Of a stretch of 64,000 nucleotides of DNA, positions 44,620 to 55,922 are shown piece after piece. The first letter of the stretch is position 1. Each line of letters starts with the position of its first letter. The stretch spans positions 1,960,001 to 2,024,000 of the forward strand of contig CM032229.1 in NCBI GenBank assembly GCA_019009955.1, in the 5' to 3' direction. A program made the position numbers and the translations under genes. The notes beneath the pieces are model-generated. The model had not been told where the DNA came from. It searched no databases and worked only from the letters and a program-made list of their open reading frames with translations. Source of the DNA: Riptortus pedestris (Eukaryota > Arthropoda > Insecta > Hemiptera > Alydidae).

Positions 44620-45000
44620 TTAAGCGAGTTATGGCATCATCAATTATGATTTAACTTCTTTACATAATAGATATTTTACCGTTTAATTCTACACCAAAGT
44701 TCATAGGATTTCGAAGATCCAAAACATATCCTTCATTTTAAGTGTAGAATCAACAATCAAGTTGTAAATATGTTATAGAATCAATCTAGTTAATGTATTG
44801 ATGGCCTAGAGTAGTCCTTCTATACCTTTCTTGTAGATTAAATGTTAAGTGAGCCATTCGCATTTCATGGTTCTCAACTGTCAATCCCTCAATTCTAGTC
44901 ATCGAATTTTCACTTAGAATTAGGTTTAAAAAGTATATGGGGAGATCAACAGTGCAAGAGAAATCTTTTTAGCTTACGCAGCCCCTGCGTGACTGACGTA
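44620..45000 (+). mobile_element. family H element, subfamily B, 3' part, old
   Basis: Eroded inner module (CATAATAGATATTTTACCG, GGATTTCGAAGATCC), ATCAACAGTGCAAGAGAAAT and the 3' end TTAGCTTACGCAGCCCCTGC and GTGACTGAC. Confidence 0.65.
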
Positions 45001-45954
45001 TTCACTCAATAAAAGAAAACGTTGCTTCGTATGTACTACCTCATTAGGAGATTTCTGCTCCTATTTGTATCCAAATTTGAATATCTTTTTTTCCTTTATC
45101 TGCCGAGTTATAAATAGGAAGTACCGGAATCTGGAGTCAGGACCGATGCAGAAGGCGGGAAAGAAGAAACGCTGGAATAAATATAAGCATATTTGTATAA
45201 GGCTGCTTTGCTAACCGATCCGACTTGATAACTGTCAACAGATAGACATTGAAAAAGCTGCCCGAGATTCATCTCAAAGCGGAGATAACGAAATGGGGAA
45301 TATTTTGTGAGTTTGTATTCGAGGTATTCGCCATTTTCAGCTGGGAATAAGGAATCCGAGCCGAGATCCTGCCGAGATAGCGGGTGCATTCTTTCTGCCT
45401 AATTCATAAGCTGGATTAATTTGAAAGCGAAGGATAATTATTGTGGAAGGTAAACGGAGAGATAGTGGCTTTTATTATTTCTTCCTCCTCGATCTGGGCG
45501 AGATAAGATGGCCGCATCAAGATAGCATTCAGGACCGGTTAATTCATTTCTTTGTTTTACATAATTAACTCGGCTCCGACGAGGAAAATGTAGATTAAAA
45601 AGAAGTGCTCGTTAAGAAGAGGTAGCGTGCGTCAGAGCTCCGCCATGACTTCCTCAGCTGGGCACTACATATCGCCTTCCAATACACAAATCTATACGAG
45701 TCCAGCTGGGGAAAAATAGATAAGGATCAGCTGATAGGATGGCTCTCTTAGTATCATATTGACAGCTATCTGGAAGCACCTCTACAACATGCGGCTAGAC
45801 GCTTTAGGAAAATTAAAATATCTTTCCCAATATGGAGGGCCAAGGTCTGTCACGCGCATGCCGTTACAACTCAAGTTGGAAACATTCCCTGTTCACGATG
45901 CTCAGAAGGTTCAGAAGGAAATTCAACCAGCAAAACAAGGCCCGCCACCGCAGC
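45001..45954. other. single-copy-like island, possible regulatory sequence
   Basis: GC-richer than its surroundings and free of H blocks. It holds GATA-type motifs (GCGAGATAAGATGG and AAGATAGC near 45498-45525, AGATAAGGATCAGCTGATAG near 45719-45738) and several CAGCTG sites. Open frames at 45108-45389 (minus) and 45759-45971 (plus) have no recognised family. A conserved non-coding element is plausible but unproven. Confidence 0.35.
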
Positions 45955-46230
45955 GGAGTGGCGTAAACTAAGCAGATTTCCCATCTGTTGGTATGAGACT
46001 CTTCATCTCATCCACCATTTTCTATTTCAATTTCTATTTCTAAGTAGAAATCCCATTAGTAATTGGTTTATTGTAGGCTACTGCTACTATTGTACCGACA
46101 ATTTCAGAGCAGTAATAGTTTAATAAGATTGTTACTTAACAATTATTCGAAATCCCTTATAAATCCTCCCCACTATCGGTATTAGTTAAACTAGTCAGAA
46201 TTCAGCGTTTAAAGAACTTGATCTCTAATT
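45955..46230 (-). mobile_element. family H element, subfamily B, minus strand, decayed
   Basis: TGGCGTAAACTAAGCAGATT and TCCCATCTGTTGGTATGAG mark the 3' end, without the outer hairpin arm. AGTTTAATAAGATTG and a C-rich remnant follow to AAAGAACTTGATCTC, where the next, opposite copy starts. Confidence 0.7.
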
Positions 46231-46820
46231 AGCAGAATTCACTAATAGGGAAATCAGCTATTGAGGTCGTACTCATGACGCGATTTTCGAAATATTTCTT
46301 CAAATGTCCATCAATCCTACCCAGGGGATGACGAAAATGAGGTCCGTTCAAAATTATATATATATATTTGTCTGTTAAGGCTCTAGCGGTCGCAATTTTT
46401 GTTTACTCGTTACCAAACTCCATATTTAATCATTATATATTAAAAAAAAAAGCAAGTACGTTAATGGCTGAAATTGGACCAGTGGGATGGGGGGTTTAGA
46501 GGGGGGAATTTCGAAAATTCAAAATATCTCCGTTACTATACGTCTGATCGAAAAATTGTACCAATCTCATGGTAGCAAATGTAATGCTCGATAAATGTTG
46601 TTATGTACGTTTTTGCTCTATCTTGATTATTTGCCAAGATATTTGGTTTTTTTTAGTTCCCGGTCTTCAGCAAACCCCAACTCCTACTCTTGTCATATTG
46701 ACAGTAAGGTGTTTATGAAGCACATTTTTTGAAGCCACTATTCGAGGTAAATGCAAATACGTGACACAAGCGGGAAATCTGCTTAAATTACGCAGCTCCT
46801 ACGTAACGGACTTTTTTGGA
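46229..46820 (+). mobile_element. family H element, full length
   Basis: The 5' end TTAGCAGAATTCACTAATAG and GGAAATCAGCTATTGAGG is followed by the conserved block, a short TA tract and GCTCTAGCGGTCGCAATTTT. A G-rich tract and ACAAGCGGGAAATCTGCTTA come next, ending ATTACGCAGCTCCTACGTAA CGGAC. The hairpin ACGCAGCTCCTACGT has one changed pair. Confidence 0.88.
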
Positions 46821-46821
46821 T

Positions 46822-46978
46822 TAAACGCTTACAAACGGCAACTAGAGCGGTAAGAAACAAGTATATATATATATAATTTTGGCAAGACGCCGTTTCTTTC
46901 ATCTCCTAGGTAGGGCAGACATTTGAGCAATACGAATTCAAACCTGCCGATTCAAAAGTGCTGATATCTGCTAAAACT
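46822..46978 (-). mobile_element. family H fragment, minus strand, 5' side
   Basis: GATTAAACGCTTACAAACGG, CAACTAGAGCGGTAAGAAAC, a short TA tract, CATCTCCTAGGTAGGGCAG and a 5' end GCTGATATCTGCTAAAAC. It abuts the 3' end of the plus-strand copy. Confidence 0.65.
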
Positions 46979-47139
46979 GTGTGGTATCCAAAATTAACGG
47001 AGTATTGGACTTAAGGTCCGATTTGTATCTAAATCTCTTTTCCAATGATTTTTCGGTACTATTTTCTTGGCAACTTCGCATTAAACTGTCTATGTTTAGC
47101 TTCGTTATGTTAATGTCGTGTCTTCATTAATAATTGGGG

Positions 47140-47392
47140 TTCAAGTTATCCTAGTGCGTTAAGATGTTGGTATTATTATTATTTTATTTATTTATTAACG
47201 TCCACTTTTTGCAACTCAAGCTAATTGGGATGTTGGTCTTAAACTCATTTGCTAAATCTTGAGTTGGACAGTAGGAATTTAATTAGCAACGAACTCATTC
47301 AATAAAATCGTCCGCCTCATCCTGGCTAGCAAAAGGTCACCAATCAGTCATAGAAAATATAGACTTTAATAAATAATAATAATTATGAAATT
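47140..47392 (+). mobile_element. tRNA-derived SINE, with a smaller SINE inserted
   Basis: The eroded head GGGGTTCAAGTTATCCTAG, TGCGTTAAGATGTTGGT is interrupted and resumes CTTAAACTCATTTGC. The body (CAGTAGGAATTTAATTAGC, CATTCAATAAAATCG, CATCCTGGCTAGCAAAAGG) and tail (GACTTTAATAAATAATAATA) follow. The interruption is the 57-bp fragment at 47172-47228. Confidence 0.7.
47172..47228 (-). mobile_element. 5'-truncated SINE tail nested in a SINE, 9-bp target duplication
   Basis: Reverse complement of the SINE tail (TTATTAACGTCCACTTTTTG and CAACTCAAGCTAATTGG), ending in an (ATT)n stretch. GATGTTGGT occurs directly on both sides (47163-47171 and 47229-47237), a target-site duplication. It marks a real retrotransposition of a 57-bp truncated copy. 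Confidence 0.8.
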
Positions 47393-48929
47393 AATATAAG
47401 CCTGAAGGAAAACACAACATGGTTTTGAAAGCGAATTTTATTACCTACTTATGCAGACAAGACAGCAAATAAGGAATCCAAAGAGGACTCTTTTCCTGTA
47501 AAGGCATGTAAAAAACCAAGCACCGACAATAACAAACTTCTCCAGAAAAAACGTACACATCCTCAAGTCAAATAGTCCATTAAAAAAAAAAAACTTGAGA
47601 TTTCCAAGTAATTTAGTCAGTTTTCGACAGGCAGTGATAATGGTGCCATCGCATCGTAAGCACAATACCAGCTGTACTCGACCATCAGCCAGTAATGACA
47701 GCATCTATCCACAGATATGACATCGGTATTATAATTATGGCTTACCTAATCAAATTTTAATATTATCATTTTCTTTTAATTTATTATTTTTAACAAATGA
47801 GGAGTGGGCACTACCTCACTAAAATATTGAATGAATAGTGATAGATTATCTAGAACATTCCCCAGATATCTTATACATTATCGACGATTTCCGTGTCTCT
47901 GTTAATATAAAATTGAATCAATTATTCCAAGTAGTTTTAAGGATTATACCACTTGCATAAGGAACAATTGGGTTGTTTATTACATTTTCAATATTACAAC
48001 ATCGCTTTGCACAAATTAAAATTACTATCAATATTTGGGGAGGGGGTTATTCTGTTTTCTGAAAGCCTTTTAACTGGGGGAAGGTTTACAGTACCAGTAA
48101 TAGATTTACTAGAACCATTCTAGGGTTTCACTAGATATTGTGGATTTTCCTGGCCGTATCTAGATTTCCTATGCTAAATTATCTCATGTGGTAAATTTAA
48201 ATATTTTGTATTTTTGACATTATTTTTAAACACATCGAATTGCTGAAGTAGCAAACGCCTTGGCTGATTTCAATCTGCAAGATGTTTTTGTTCTACATTG
48301 AATAAGTGCTATTTTTCGTCAATTGCACATTGAACACTCATTATTATCACATTTATTATAATTATTACAAAATAAGAAAAAGTATTTGAAAAATATTTTA
48401 TTTTCATCCATTAATTCTAGTTATCGGTCTTTATTTTATTATCTTGTCAGGGGTATTGGTATCAGTTAAAGAAATAGAATTATTGTATGTAAAATCAAAA
48501 ACTGAAGGCATTTTCGTTTCAAATAAAGTTTTGCAATTTTAACTTTCTTACCAAGTTTTGAAGCCCCGAAAACTTTGGTTTTCTAACAAAATTATCCGAT
48601 TTGGTGGTACATAGATCCATTTTGACTATATGTGGTGTGCTGTCTGTACGAATGTACTTAGGTATCTCGCATGAATTGAAAATGACTATTTTTTTAGAAT
48701 GTTGAACTTTCATTTTGATCTGTTCGAACTATTATTTATGGGCCTCCCATTTCGATCGAAATCAACAAAAAGGAAGAGGGAGGGGAGTGTTTAATTGGAA
48801 AATACTTTTTCAAGGTGAAAAAACGTTATATTTACTAAAGCTGCTAACAAATTAAGAAGATTTTTTTTTAATATCAATACAGATATTAATATTTTAGCAA
48901 AATCATCGTCTTAACACAGTTTTTGAACT
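47393..48929. other. AT-rich stretch without recognised genes
   Basis: Only short chance open frames (47441-47704 and 48519-48713, minus). No transposon end is recognised, although T-rich parts near 48000-48100 weakly recall H middle blocks. Confidence 0.4.
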
Positions 48930-49521
48930 ATGAAGATTTCCCTTAAGAGAAATCATCTATTTAGGTTGTATTCATGCCACGGATCTCGCAAAACATCTTC
49001 GAGAATCCATCGATCCAACCCAGGAAGTGACGAAGACCAAAAATTAGTCTGTTAACGCTCTAGAGCGTATTCGTTACCAAAATTCGATAATTAAATGTTT
49101 CAAGTAAAACTAGAGATAATGTTCCCTGACGGCTGTAATCGGACCTGGGAGAGAGGGGAGGCGGAGGGGGTTCAGGTGGTACTTCGGTACAGAACCAATC
49201 TGATGGTATATTTAATGTCTTATAAATGTTATCGCATACATGTTTTCTCTATATTCAATAGGAGCCATCTTTAGTTTCCAGCCTTCTGTAAACCGACACA
49301 TTAACAATAAACAAATATAACAAGCTTAAATACAAAATATTGATGTTTAGACACATAAAAATAGTTCGTGTGAGGACGTCATCAGTTGAAATATTATTGA
49401 CTACCCCCTTCTATTCTTTGCATTATTTATTGGGACTAGAGAATAGGTGAGTAGAGATGAGACCAGCAGTGTCTCATTCCACCATAGTGAAATCTGCTTA
49501 GTTTACGCAGCTCCTCACGGA
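48930..49521 (+). mobile_element. family H element, subfamily B, old full-length copy
   Basis: The 5' side GATTTCCCTTAAGAGAAATC, ATTTAGGTTGTATTCATGCC, ATCCATCGATCCAACCCAGG and CTGTTAACGCTCTAGAGCG lead to a G-rich block. The 3' end is CCACCATAGTGAAATCTGCT, TAGTTTACGCAGCTCC with the hairpin shortened. Confidence 0.7.
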
Positions 49522-50086
49522 GATACAACATATATATGTATATATCAATTTTTTTTTAAACAGATCTTGTTGAAAGAAACAATTACAATGCCTTGCGAAG
49601 ATTTGATGAAATGATTGAATAGTTTCGAAAGACCTTAACACTATTTTCCAGGATATTAAAGATAGTTATGCATTCAATACAAAAAAAAAGGAGAAAATGA
49701 GTGTTTTGATTATAGTAGTATGGTATGATTAAAGTAGTTGCAAGCATAAGGCCACTACGTCACAATGCAAATGGGCTATTTTTTAGATTGCATTGCTTCA
49801 TTATTGAACAGACGTGCATATCAAGGCCAGATACAAGATTAAAAATGAAGTTTCTTATGGGAAAAATTTACTGAAAATCATTCATATCAAAAAGTTATTT
49901 TTAACAATGAGTTTAATCTCTTCCCTTACAGATTTTCCTTGTAAACTCTGACGTATTCAAATAATGCATAGAATTATATAATCATCAGTTGATAGCTGAT
50001 TTATTCATTACTTAGTATAATTCAATGTATAATTAAGATTGTAAGGTATCATGCTAAATTGGAATAGAAGATAATTATATTAAATT
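49522..50086. other. AT-rich stretch without recognised features
   Basis: No gene, RNA or repeat terminus is seen between the H element and the RTE relic. Confidence 0.4.
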
Positions 50087-51000
50087 AATTAAAGAGATAT
50101 ATTCGGAAAACAAAGCCTTTCTGGAAGCCCAGAGAAGAGGTCCTAGAATTCCAATTAAGAGATGAGTTAGACTGGGGGACAATCTTTTGCCGATACTATT
50201 CATAGGACTGCTGGAGTTTGTACTTAGGCACTGCAACTGCAGGGGAAAAGGTATATCTATTTGAGGCAAATCACTGGCCAACCTAGAGTTTGCTAATCGC
50301 GGCCAGTTTGGAGGACCTAGAAAAAAAAAATGCTGAATAGCCTCTTCAGGGAATTTAGACAAGTCGGGCTGGTGCCAAACCTGAGTAAAAGCAAGGCAAT
50401 GATAAATAAAGAAGCTTCTGGATTATGCCGATGACTGCATCTGCCCTAGGTCAGCTCGTCTCTTGCAAAGAAATGGCCAACAAGGTAATTCTAACAAGGG
50501 CGTCTTTAGGATGGAAGAAGTTTTGGGCCGCGAAATGCATTATGAAGGGAAACTTTAAAATGAAATGGGTGAGAGAAGTTTAAAATCTCTGTGACTTGCT
50601 ATTTGTGACCTACAGATGCTACAGAAAACTGGAAACTAAATTAGAAGTACGGCAGCGCTCAATTGAGGGGAGTGTGACCAATATCTGAAGTGGTGGCATT
50701 AGGAACACTGAGCTGAGGAAGCAAGCTGGAATGAAGGATATCGCTTCTCAAGAGCCATAAAATGGAAATGGGCGGGTGATGTAGCTAGGTTAGATGACAG
50801 CAGCTGGGATACACAAGTCACTGAATGGAGACCGTGTCACAGGAAGAGGAAGAGATGGGCAGACAGTTTGATGGATGTGGATCTATGGCAGCAAATATGG
50901 GCAGCCAATAACTCCAATCCCCAATAGGTTTGGTCAGTGCGGGCATTTCCACTTGTACCCTATCAGGAAGGGCTTGACAGAGGCATATTTAAAAACTTGA
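50087..51000 (+). pseudogene. RTE-clade reverse transcriptase relic, C-terminal half
   Basis: The plus strand encodes 'VRLGDNLLPILFIGLLEFV' (compare 'GVRQGDtiSPkLF...LE.vf') and 'SLANLEFAN', where the catalytic 'rFADDi' has decayed to FANRG. After a frame change in the A run at 50322-50330 comes 'FREFRQVGLVPNLSKSKAM' (compare 'VGLkmNlsKTKvM'). 'LGQLVSCKEMANKV' and 'ASLGWKKFWAAKCIMKG' follow near 50455-50550, then 'YRKLETKLEVRQRSIEGS' and 'NTELRKQAGMKD'. Near 50755-50880 comes 'IKWKWAGDVARLDD' with 'EWRPCHRKRKRWADSLM'. This order and the 'KWkWAGHvaR' and 'eWRPR.gkR' motifs are characteristic of RTE/BovB-type elements. Stops and frameshifts are frequent. An A-rich tail follows near 51000. Confidence 0.88.
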
Positions 51001-51150
51001 AAAAAAAGAAGAAATTATATAAATAAAGAAGATAAGAGAGACATAGAAAGATTATATTTATTATGTTTTTTATGTTATTTATACTTTATATTCTTAATTT
51101 TATGTTCAAATGTCAATAAAATGGCTTTATTATTATTAAGATTTTAATAT

Positions 51151-51350
51151 AAAAGTCCCATCATGCTAACTAACCTACGCAGATTTCCGACGTGCTTGTG
51201 CTACAAACTACTGCCAAAAACTATATTCCAGTAACTGAAAAATGCATGGACCAAAACTTTTAGCTTCTTATATAGCCAAAACATTGGAATTGTAATATTT
51301 TTAGCTCCGACTCGTAATGTTGAAATATTTAGGAATTTTTATTTTATTTT
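51151..51350 (-). mobile_element. family H element, subfamily B, 3' part, decayed
   Basis: AAAAGTCCCATCATGCTAAC, TACGCAGATTTCCGACGTGC and GTAATATTTTTAGCTCCGAC, CGTAATGTTGAAATATT match eroded blocks of the minus orientation. Confidence 0.55.
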
Positions 51351-51464
51351 AAGAAATAAAACTTACAAACTGTAGATCACAGCCCTTGTTCCACTAAGCC
51401 ACTGAGTACATTTTGTAAAGCTCCACAGATACTTCGCCCCTCCAAAGTAGAGTGTCCTTTAATT

Positions 51465-51880
51465 GTTTCCTTATAGTTGTCCTTTAATTCTTTAATAGTG
51501 TCCTTTAATTGTTGCAGTTTAGTGGTCCTTTAATTGATGAATAGTGTTGTATAGTGTCCTTTAATTGTTTCCCTTTAGTGGTCCTTTAATTGTTGAATAG
51601 TGCCACATAGTGTCCTTTAATTGTTGCAGTTTAGTGGTCCTTTAATTGATGAATAGTGTTGTATAGTGTCCTTTAATTGTTTCCCTTTAGTGGTCCTTTA
51701 ATTGTGGAATAGTGCCACATAGTGGTCCTTTAATTGATGAAAAGTGTTGTGTAGTCTCCTTTAGTTGTGCCGCATAGTGGTCTTTTAATTGATGAATAGT
51801 GGTGTATTGTCCTGTAATTGTTGTCGTACATGTCCTTTAATTCTTGAATAGTTCCCTTTAATGGTTGTCGTATATTATTT
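51465..51880. repeat. 28-bp minisatellite with 112-bp higher-order unit
   Basis: GTCCTTTAATTG recurs about every 28 bp with changing linkers (TTGCAGTTTAGTG, ATGAATAGTGTTGTATA, TTTCCCTTTAGTG, TTGAATAGTGCCACATA). The four-monomer set repeats with a 112-bp period (for example 51498 and 51610), so the array shows higher-order structure. It becomes irregular after 51730. Confidence 0.9.
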
Positions 51881-52463
51881 ATTATTTTATATTGTAATAG
51901 CCGTATAGTATTTAATAGTTTCATTTTGAGAGTGCTTGCTGCAATTAACTAAACTATATAATTATTATACTCTGTCATATAAACGTATTAAACTCTGAGG
52001 TGTTTTCTCAGCTCTAGTTCATTTTTTTATTTTGTAAATTCTAAATGGCACCAGGTCAGTAGATTAGTACTAGAGATGTAATCTGCAAATATACATATCG
52101 GCTAGTGCCTATCAGGCTGGTTGTAGGCTACAGAGTGATGGCTCTCTAACTAACATGACGTGCAGTTGAATTCTCCCCATTCTTTAAATGTCTGTTCCCG
52201 AGGAAATTAAGGATTTTCACTCCAGCATCATCCAGGAGGCATAAACTAAATAACGTTTTAGATTTAGTGATTGGAAGACGGTCTCAAAAATTGATAATAC
52301 ATAAAATTAAACAACGTTTCAGGACCTTAAAATATATTCTATTACAATTTACTCTTTACATTTTCCCAACAAAATCAACATTCAGGAATATATGTTTTAA
52401 CGTCAAAGTAAACCACCACTCCGGACGGTGTTAGTAAAATATCGCTCATATTAACAATACTCT
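51881..52463. other. AT-rich stretch without recognised genes
   Basis: 52260-52450 may hold a weak H inner remnant (TTTTAGATTTAGTGATTGGA). Otherwise nothing. Confidence 0.35.
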
Positions 52464-53046
52464 TTTTATCAGCTGATTTCCCTTAAGGGAAATCAGCTAT
52501 TGAGGTTGTACTCATGACGGAATTTTCGAAATTTTTCTTCAAATGTGCATCGATCCTACCTAGTAGATGACGAAAATGAGGTCCGTTCAAAACTGTATAT
52601 ATATTTGTCTTTTACCGCTCTAGCGGTCGCAATTTTTGTTTGATCGTTACCAAACTCGAAATTTAGTCGTTTTATGTAAAAAGAAAGATCAAGTTCGTTA
52701 ACGGCTGAAATCGGACCAGTGGGAGGGGAGGTGGGGTTTAGAGGGGAGGATTTTTGAAAATTTAAAATATCTCCGTTACTATACGTCGGATCGAAAAATT
52801 GTACAGAATCAATCTTATTGCTAATTGAAAGTACTATAAATATTGTTATATACATTTATTCCCTATCTTGAATATTAACCCAAATATTTGCATTTTTATT
52901 AAATTTGGGCCGAGAACGGATTTTTGAATTTCCCGCTAAAAGCTAGTTCGGTCTGTTCGGTTCTCGTATGGAGATTTCTCTATTGTATAACTTCACGTGG
53001 GAAATCTGCTTAGTTTACACAGCACCTGCGTGACGGACTTTTTAAT
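52464..53046 (+). mobile_element. family H element, full length, short-middle variant
   Basis: From GCTGATTTCCCTTAAGGGAA through GTGCATCGATCCTACCTAG, a short TA tract, GCTCTAGCGGTCGCAATTTT, TTGATCGTTACCAAACTCG, a G-rich tract and TATTAACCCAAATATTTGC. GCTAGTTCGGTCTGTTCGG and the 3' end GGGAAATCTGCTTAGTTTAC, ACAGCACCTGCGTGACGG complete it. At 583 bp it is one of the cleanest copies. Confidence 0.92.
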
Positions 53047-53885
53047 ACATATGCTAAGAATTTTACATCAAACAAGAATACATTTTGGCGCCCATACGTT
53101 GGAAACAAACATTTCCAAATTCATAAATAAAAATAACGATATTGAACCACAATATTTATTCTGTACATAATTTGTTGTTTATATATTTTGGTTAGAAGCA
53201 ATACAAACGATGGCATTGATGAATGTGTATTTTCACTCCGAATTAAACCCCTCATCCTTGTCGAAAATTAGGATTCTGCTAAATCGTTATGACGATGGGT
53301 TTTGGGCTGCAGCTCAGGCAAACATAATTGAGTGTCCGATTCTTAGTTGTATAGATATAATATAGGTGGTATTGTCGTGTCATTAGAAAATATTCACATG
53401 AATGGATTCTCATCCAAAGGTTGAGTATCTAGTTTACTGTTATAGTTTGAGGAAACGACTGAGGCCTAATGAAGAAGCTGCTCGGCGAATATGTTAGAGC
53501 AGTGGAGCAGGCGAGCAGCAGCAAAACATGCTAAAATATTATAAATTATAATTGCATTTCCTCTAATTATGGAACAAATAAGAAACGGTTCACATAGAGG
53601 CAAGATTATAATCTAGAGGCTTAAATAATGGAAATAATTAGCGATAAAAGCTGATATATTTACATAAAGCTAGCATTAGAGGGAAGAGCGATAAGCATAC
53701 TGTGTATATTAATAAGCATGCTATAGCCAGCACCGTCTTATCAGAGTTGGAACTGATAAGGGATTGTCATGACTGCTCTTAGCTAGCTTCCATATGTGGG
53801 CAAGCTCTCATCCGGCAGCTGCATATATTACAGGATGCACCCAGCTACAATCCAATAGCACCGCCTTACAGAAAATAAGTAATAA
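53047..53885. other. single-copy-like stretch with GATA-type motifs
   Basis: No gene is recognised. 53640-53770 holds GCGATAAAAGCTGATAT, GAGCGATAAGC, GTCTTATCAG and ACTGATAAGG, and CAGCTGCATAT follows at about 53817. The motif set resembles that at 24377-24438. Confidence 0.4.
53640..53770. promoter_or_regulatory. cluster of GATA-type motifs
   Basis: Five to six GATA cores in 130 bp, including an inverted pair CTTATCAG / CTGATAAG at about 53728-53755. Function is inferred from motif density only. Confidence 0.35.
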
Positions 53886-54887
53886 CCTGTGTCACGCAGG
53901 GGCTGCGTTAACAATGCACATTTCCCACCTGCTGGCATAGCACACTTGTGACCTCATATCACCACATATTCTAAATGAGAATACCGATGAGTAGAAAGGA
54001 CGCGTCCGGACGAGGAATGGGGGGGGGGGGTACTGAGAGCTGAAAACAATAAAATACAAATAACTCGCTTAATACATGCCTTACGAAAAAAATGTATAGA
54101 ACAAAAATAACCATAATTAATATAACAATATTGGTTCTATAACATATTTGGATCCGACTCATAATAACCCACATATCTTGAATTTTCGACTCCTCTCTGA
54201 ACCCCCAATATCCCTAGCCCTATGCCACTTATTAAAGTTTAATGAAAACAATATATAAACTTATAATAAAGTAGTTCGTTATATAACAGCTTATTGTTAA
54301 TATGGCAAGAGTAGGAGTGGGGGTTTACTTAAGGATGAATACTAAAAAACCCAAATACCTCAGTAATATTAATGAAAAATAAAATGCGTATATCTCAATA
54401 TTTATATACAATTTCATTTGCAATAAGATAAGATGTACAATTTTTCGACCCGACTTATAGTAACAGATATATTTCTAATTTCGATATTCCCCCCTCTAAC
54501 CCCCCCCCTAAATTGGTCCGATTTCTGCCATTTACGAACTTGATCTTTCTTATTACCTAAAACGATTAAATATGGGGCTCAGGTTAGCCATGCGAGTTAA
54601 AGCGTAGACCTTTATCTCACATGGTAAACCTAGAGTGGCGAGTTCGATTCTCGCCTGGGCAAAGGAAATTATTTAGTGACGAAATTCATTAAATAACATC
54701 CTAAAATCCCACCCTGGCTAGAAAAGGGTGGTAACCTGTAGATAACCCGTCCCAATTAGCCTAAGTTGCAAAAGTGGACGTTAATAAATATTAATAATTC
54801 AACAGATATATATGTAATATTATAATTTTTAGCGGACGTCATATTTTCGTTATCTTCTGGATTTTTTCTTAAGGGTAATATTCTAAC
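53886..54887 (-). mobile_element. family H element, subfamily B, minus strand, split by a SINE
   Basis: The 3' end CTGTGTCACGCAGGGGCTGC and CATTTCCCACCTGCTGGC starts at 53886. The inner module occurs twice (53980-54200 and 54235-54570). A SINE interrupts at 54573-54797. The 5' side resumes with a short TA tract, TTTTTAGCGGACGTCATATT and TTCTTAAGGGTAATATTC. Confidence 0.75.
54573..54797 (+). mobile_element. tRNA-derived SINE, full length reference copy
   Basis: Head GGGGCTCAGGTTAGCCATGC, GAGTTAAAGCGTAGACC, CACATGGTAAACCTAGAG and TGGCGAGTTCGATTCTCGCC, CTGGGCA. The box B GGCGAGTTCGATTCTCGCC can form the T arm, and the length between boxes suggests a class II (Leu- or Ser-like) ancestor. The body has the ATTTAGTGACGAAATTCATT inverted segment, CCACCCTGGCTAGAAAAGGG, GGTAACCTGTAGATAACCC and AATTAGCCTAAGTTGCAAAA. 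The tail is GGACGTTAATAAATATTAAT. It has the best-preserved boxes of all copies here. Confidence 0.85.
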
Positions 54888-55800
54888 AGTTTCATCTGTT
54901 GCATCAAACTTCAGCAATACGTATATATATTTTACGCACAGGGACACATAAAAATAAATATATGGAGAGACAGCATTGTTGATTGTAAAAAGAAATGTGA
55001 TCACTTTTTACACAAAGAGTACCTACATTTGTCTGAAACATTACTGTCCTTATCAATATGACGTCTGTATGATATGGTGGCATTCTCTTGGTCTTTGATA
55101 TCAGTAATGAAACCTCTGTTTCTGAAAATAGCTTTCCAACCAGGTCAGCCAACCAACAAAATAAGCCAAGTCTACCTCCGTAAGTCGTCATAAAGGCGAC
55201 TGTAGTAACGACCATGAAGTTCCTTACTTTGCCATTCCAAAAGAAAATGGGATTTTAATTAAGTTCAACGCTGTAAATCCCTCACCAAGTAGGTACACAT
55301 AAGCAAGAAGGTCTTAGGCCAAAAAAATCCCCAACCACCTGTATTGTTTACAATCTCTCTCTCAATATCTCCGGCCAAGAAGAAGACGCCGAAAACTGTG
55401 CCGATGGCTGACAACCCGATGGACCACTCATTGCATATCCGATAAATTAGGAAGAAATTTATCTGTCGTTAGCAAGATTTCAGTGTAAAAATAAATATGG
55501 AATAGAGTCATTACTTGAAATCCTCTCACGTGTCTTCAAGGAGACTAAAGGTCTTACCTTAGCGGGAGAATCCATGTTTTGAGATATAGTAGTTCTGGTG
55601 TTGGGGAGAGATATATAATTCCTATGTCTTAACTCGCAGCTGTATGAGTCTCCGTGCAAATACATAAATTGTTCACTGTGAAGCCAATTGTTTCGTGTGT
55701 CTATGAACCTCGAAATATCGCTGAAAACTGATAGGGAAATTGTGCAGTATAATTATGAACTGACAATATAAGTGTATAATAGTAAAACAATAGTTATTTA
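54888..55800. other. stretch without recognised genes
   Basis: Open frames at 54756-55004 and 54904-55215 (minus) overlap and resemble no family I know. Nothing else is seen. Confidence 0.4.
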
Positions 55801-55922
55801 TTATACAAGTGACGAAAGTAGATCATTTTACAACTCGAGTGAAACGTTTACCCACACGAGCGAAGCAAGTGTGGTAATTTCACGAGAGTTGTAAATTCTA
55901 CTTTCGTCACGAGTGTAATATT
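55801..55922. mobile_element. foldback hairpin element (~122 bp)
   Basis: Arms 55801-55857 and 55868-55922 are imperfect reverse complements (GTGACGAAAGTAG with CTACTTTCGTCAC; TTTACAACTC with GAGTTGTAAA; CCACAC with GTGTGG) around a short loop GAGCGAAGCA. It can form one long stem of about 50 bp. Likely a small foldback MITE. An RNA hairpin is an alternative. Confidence 0.75.

Noticed and set aside
45108..45389. 93-codon minus-strand frame
   Set aside because: No protein family recognised. The surrounding motif content fits non-coding DNA better.
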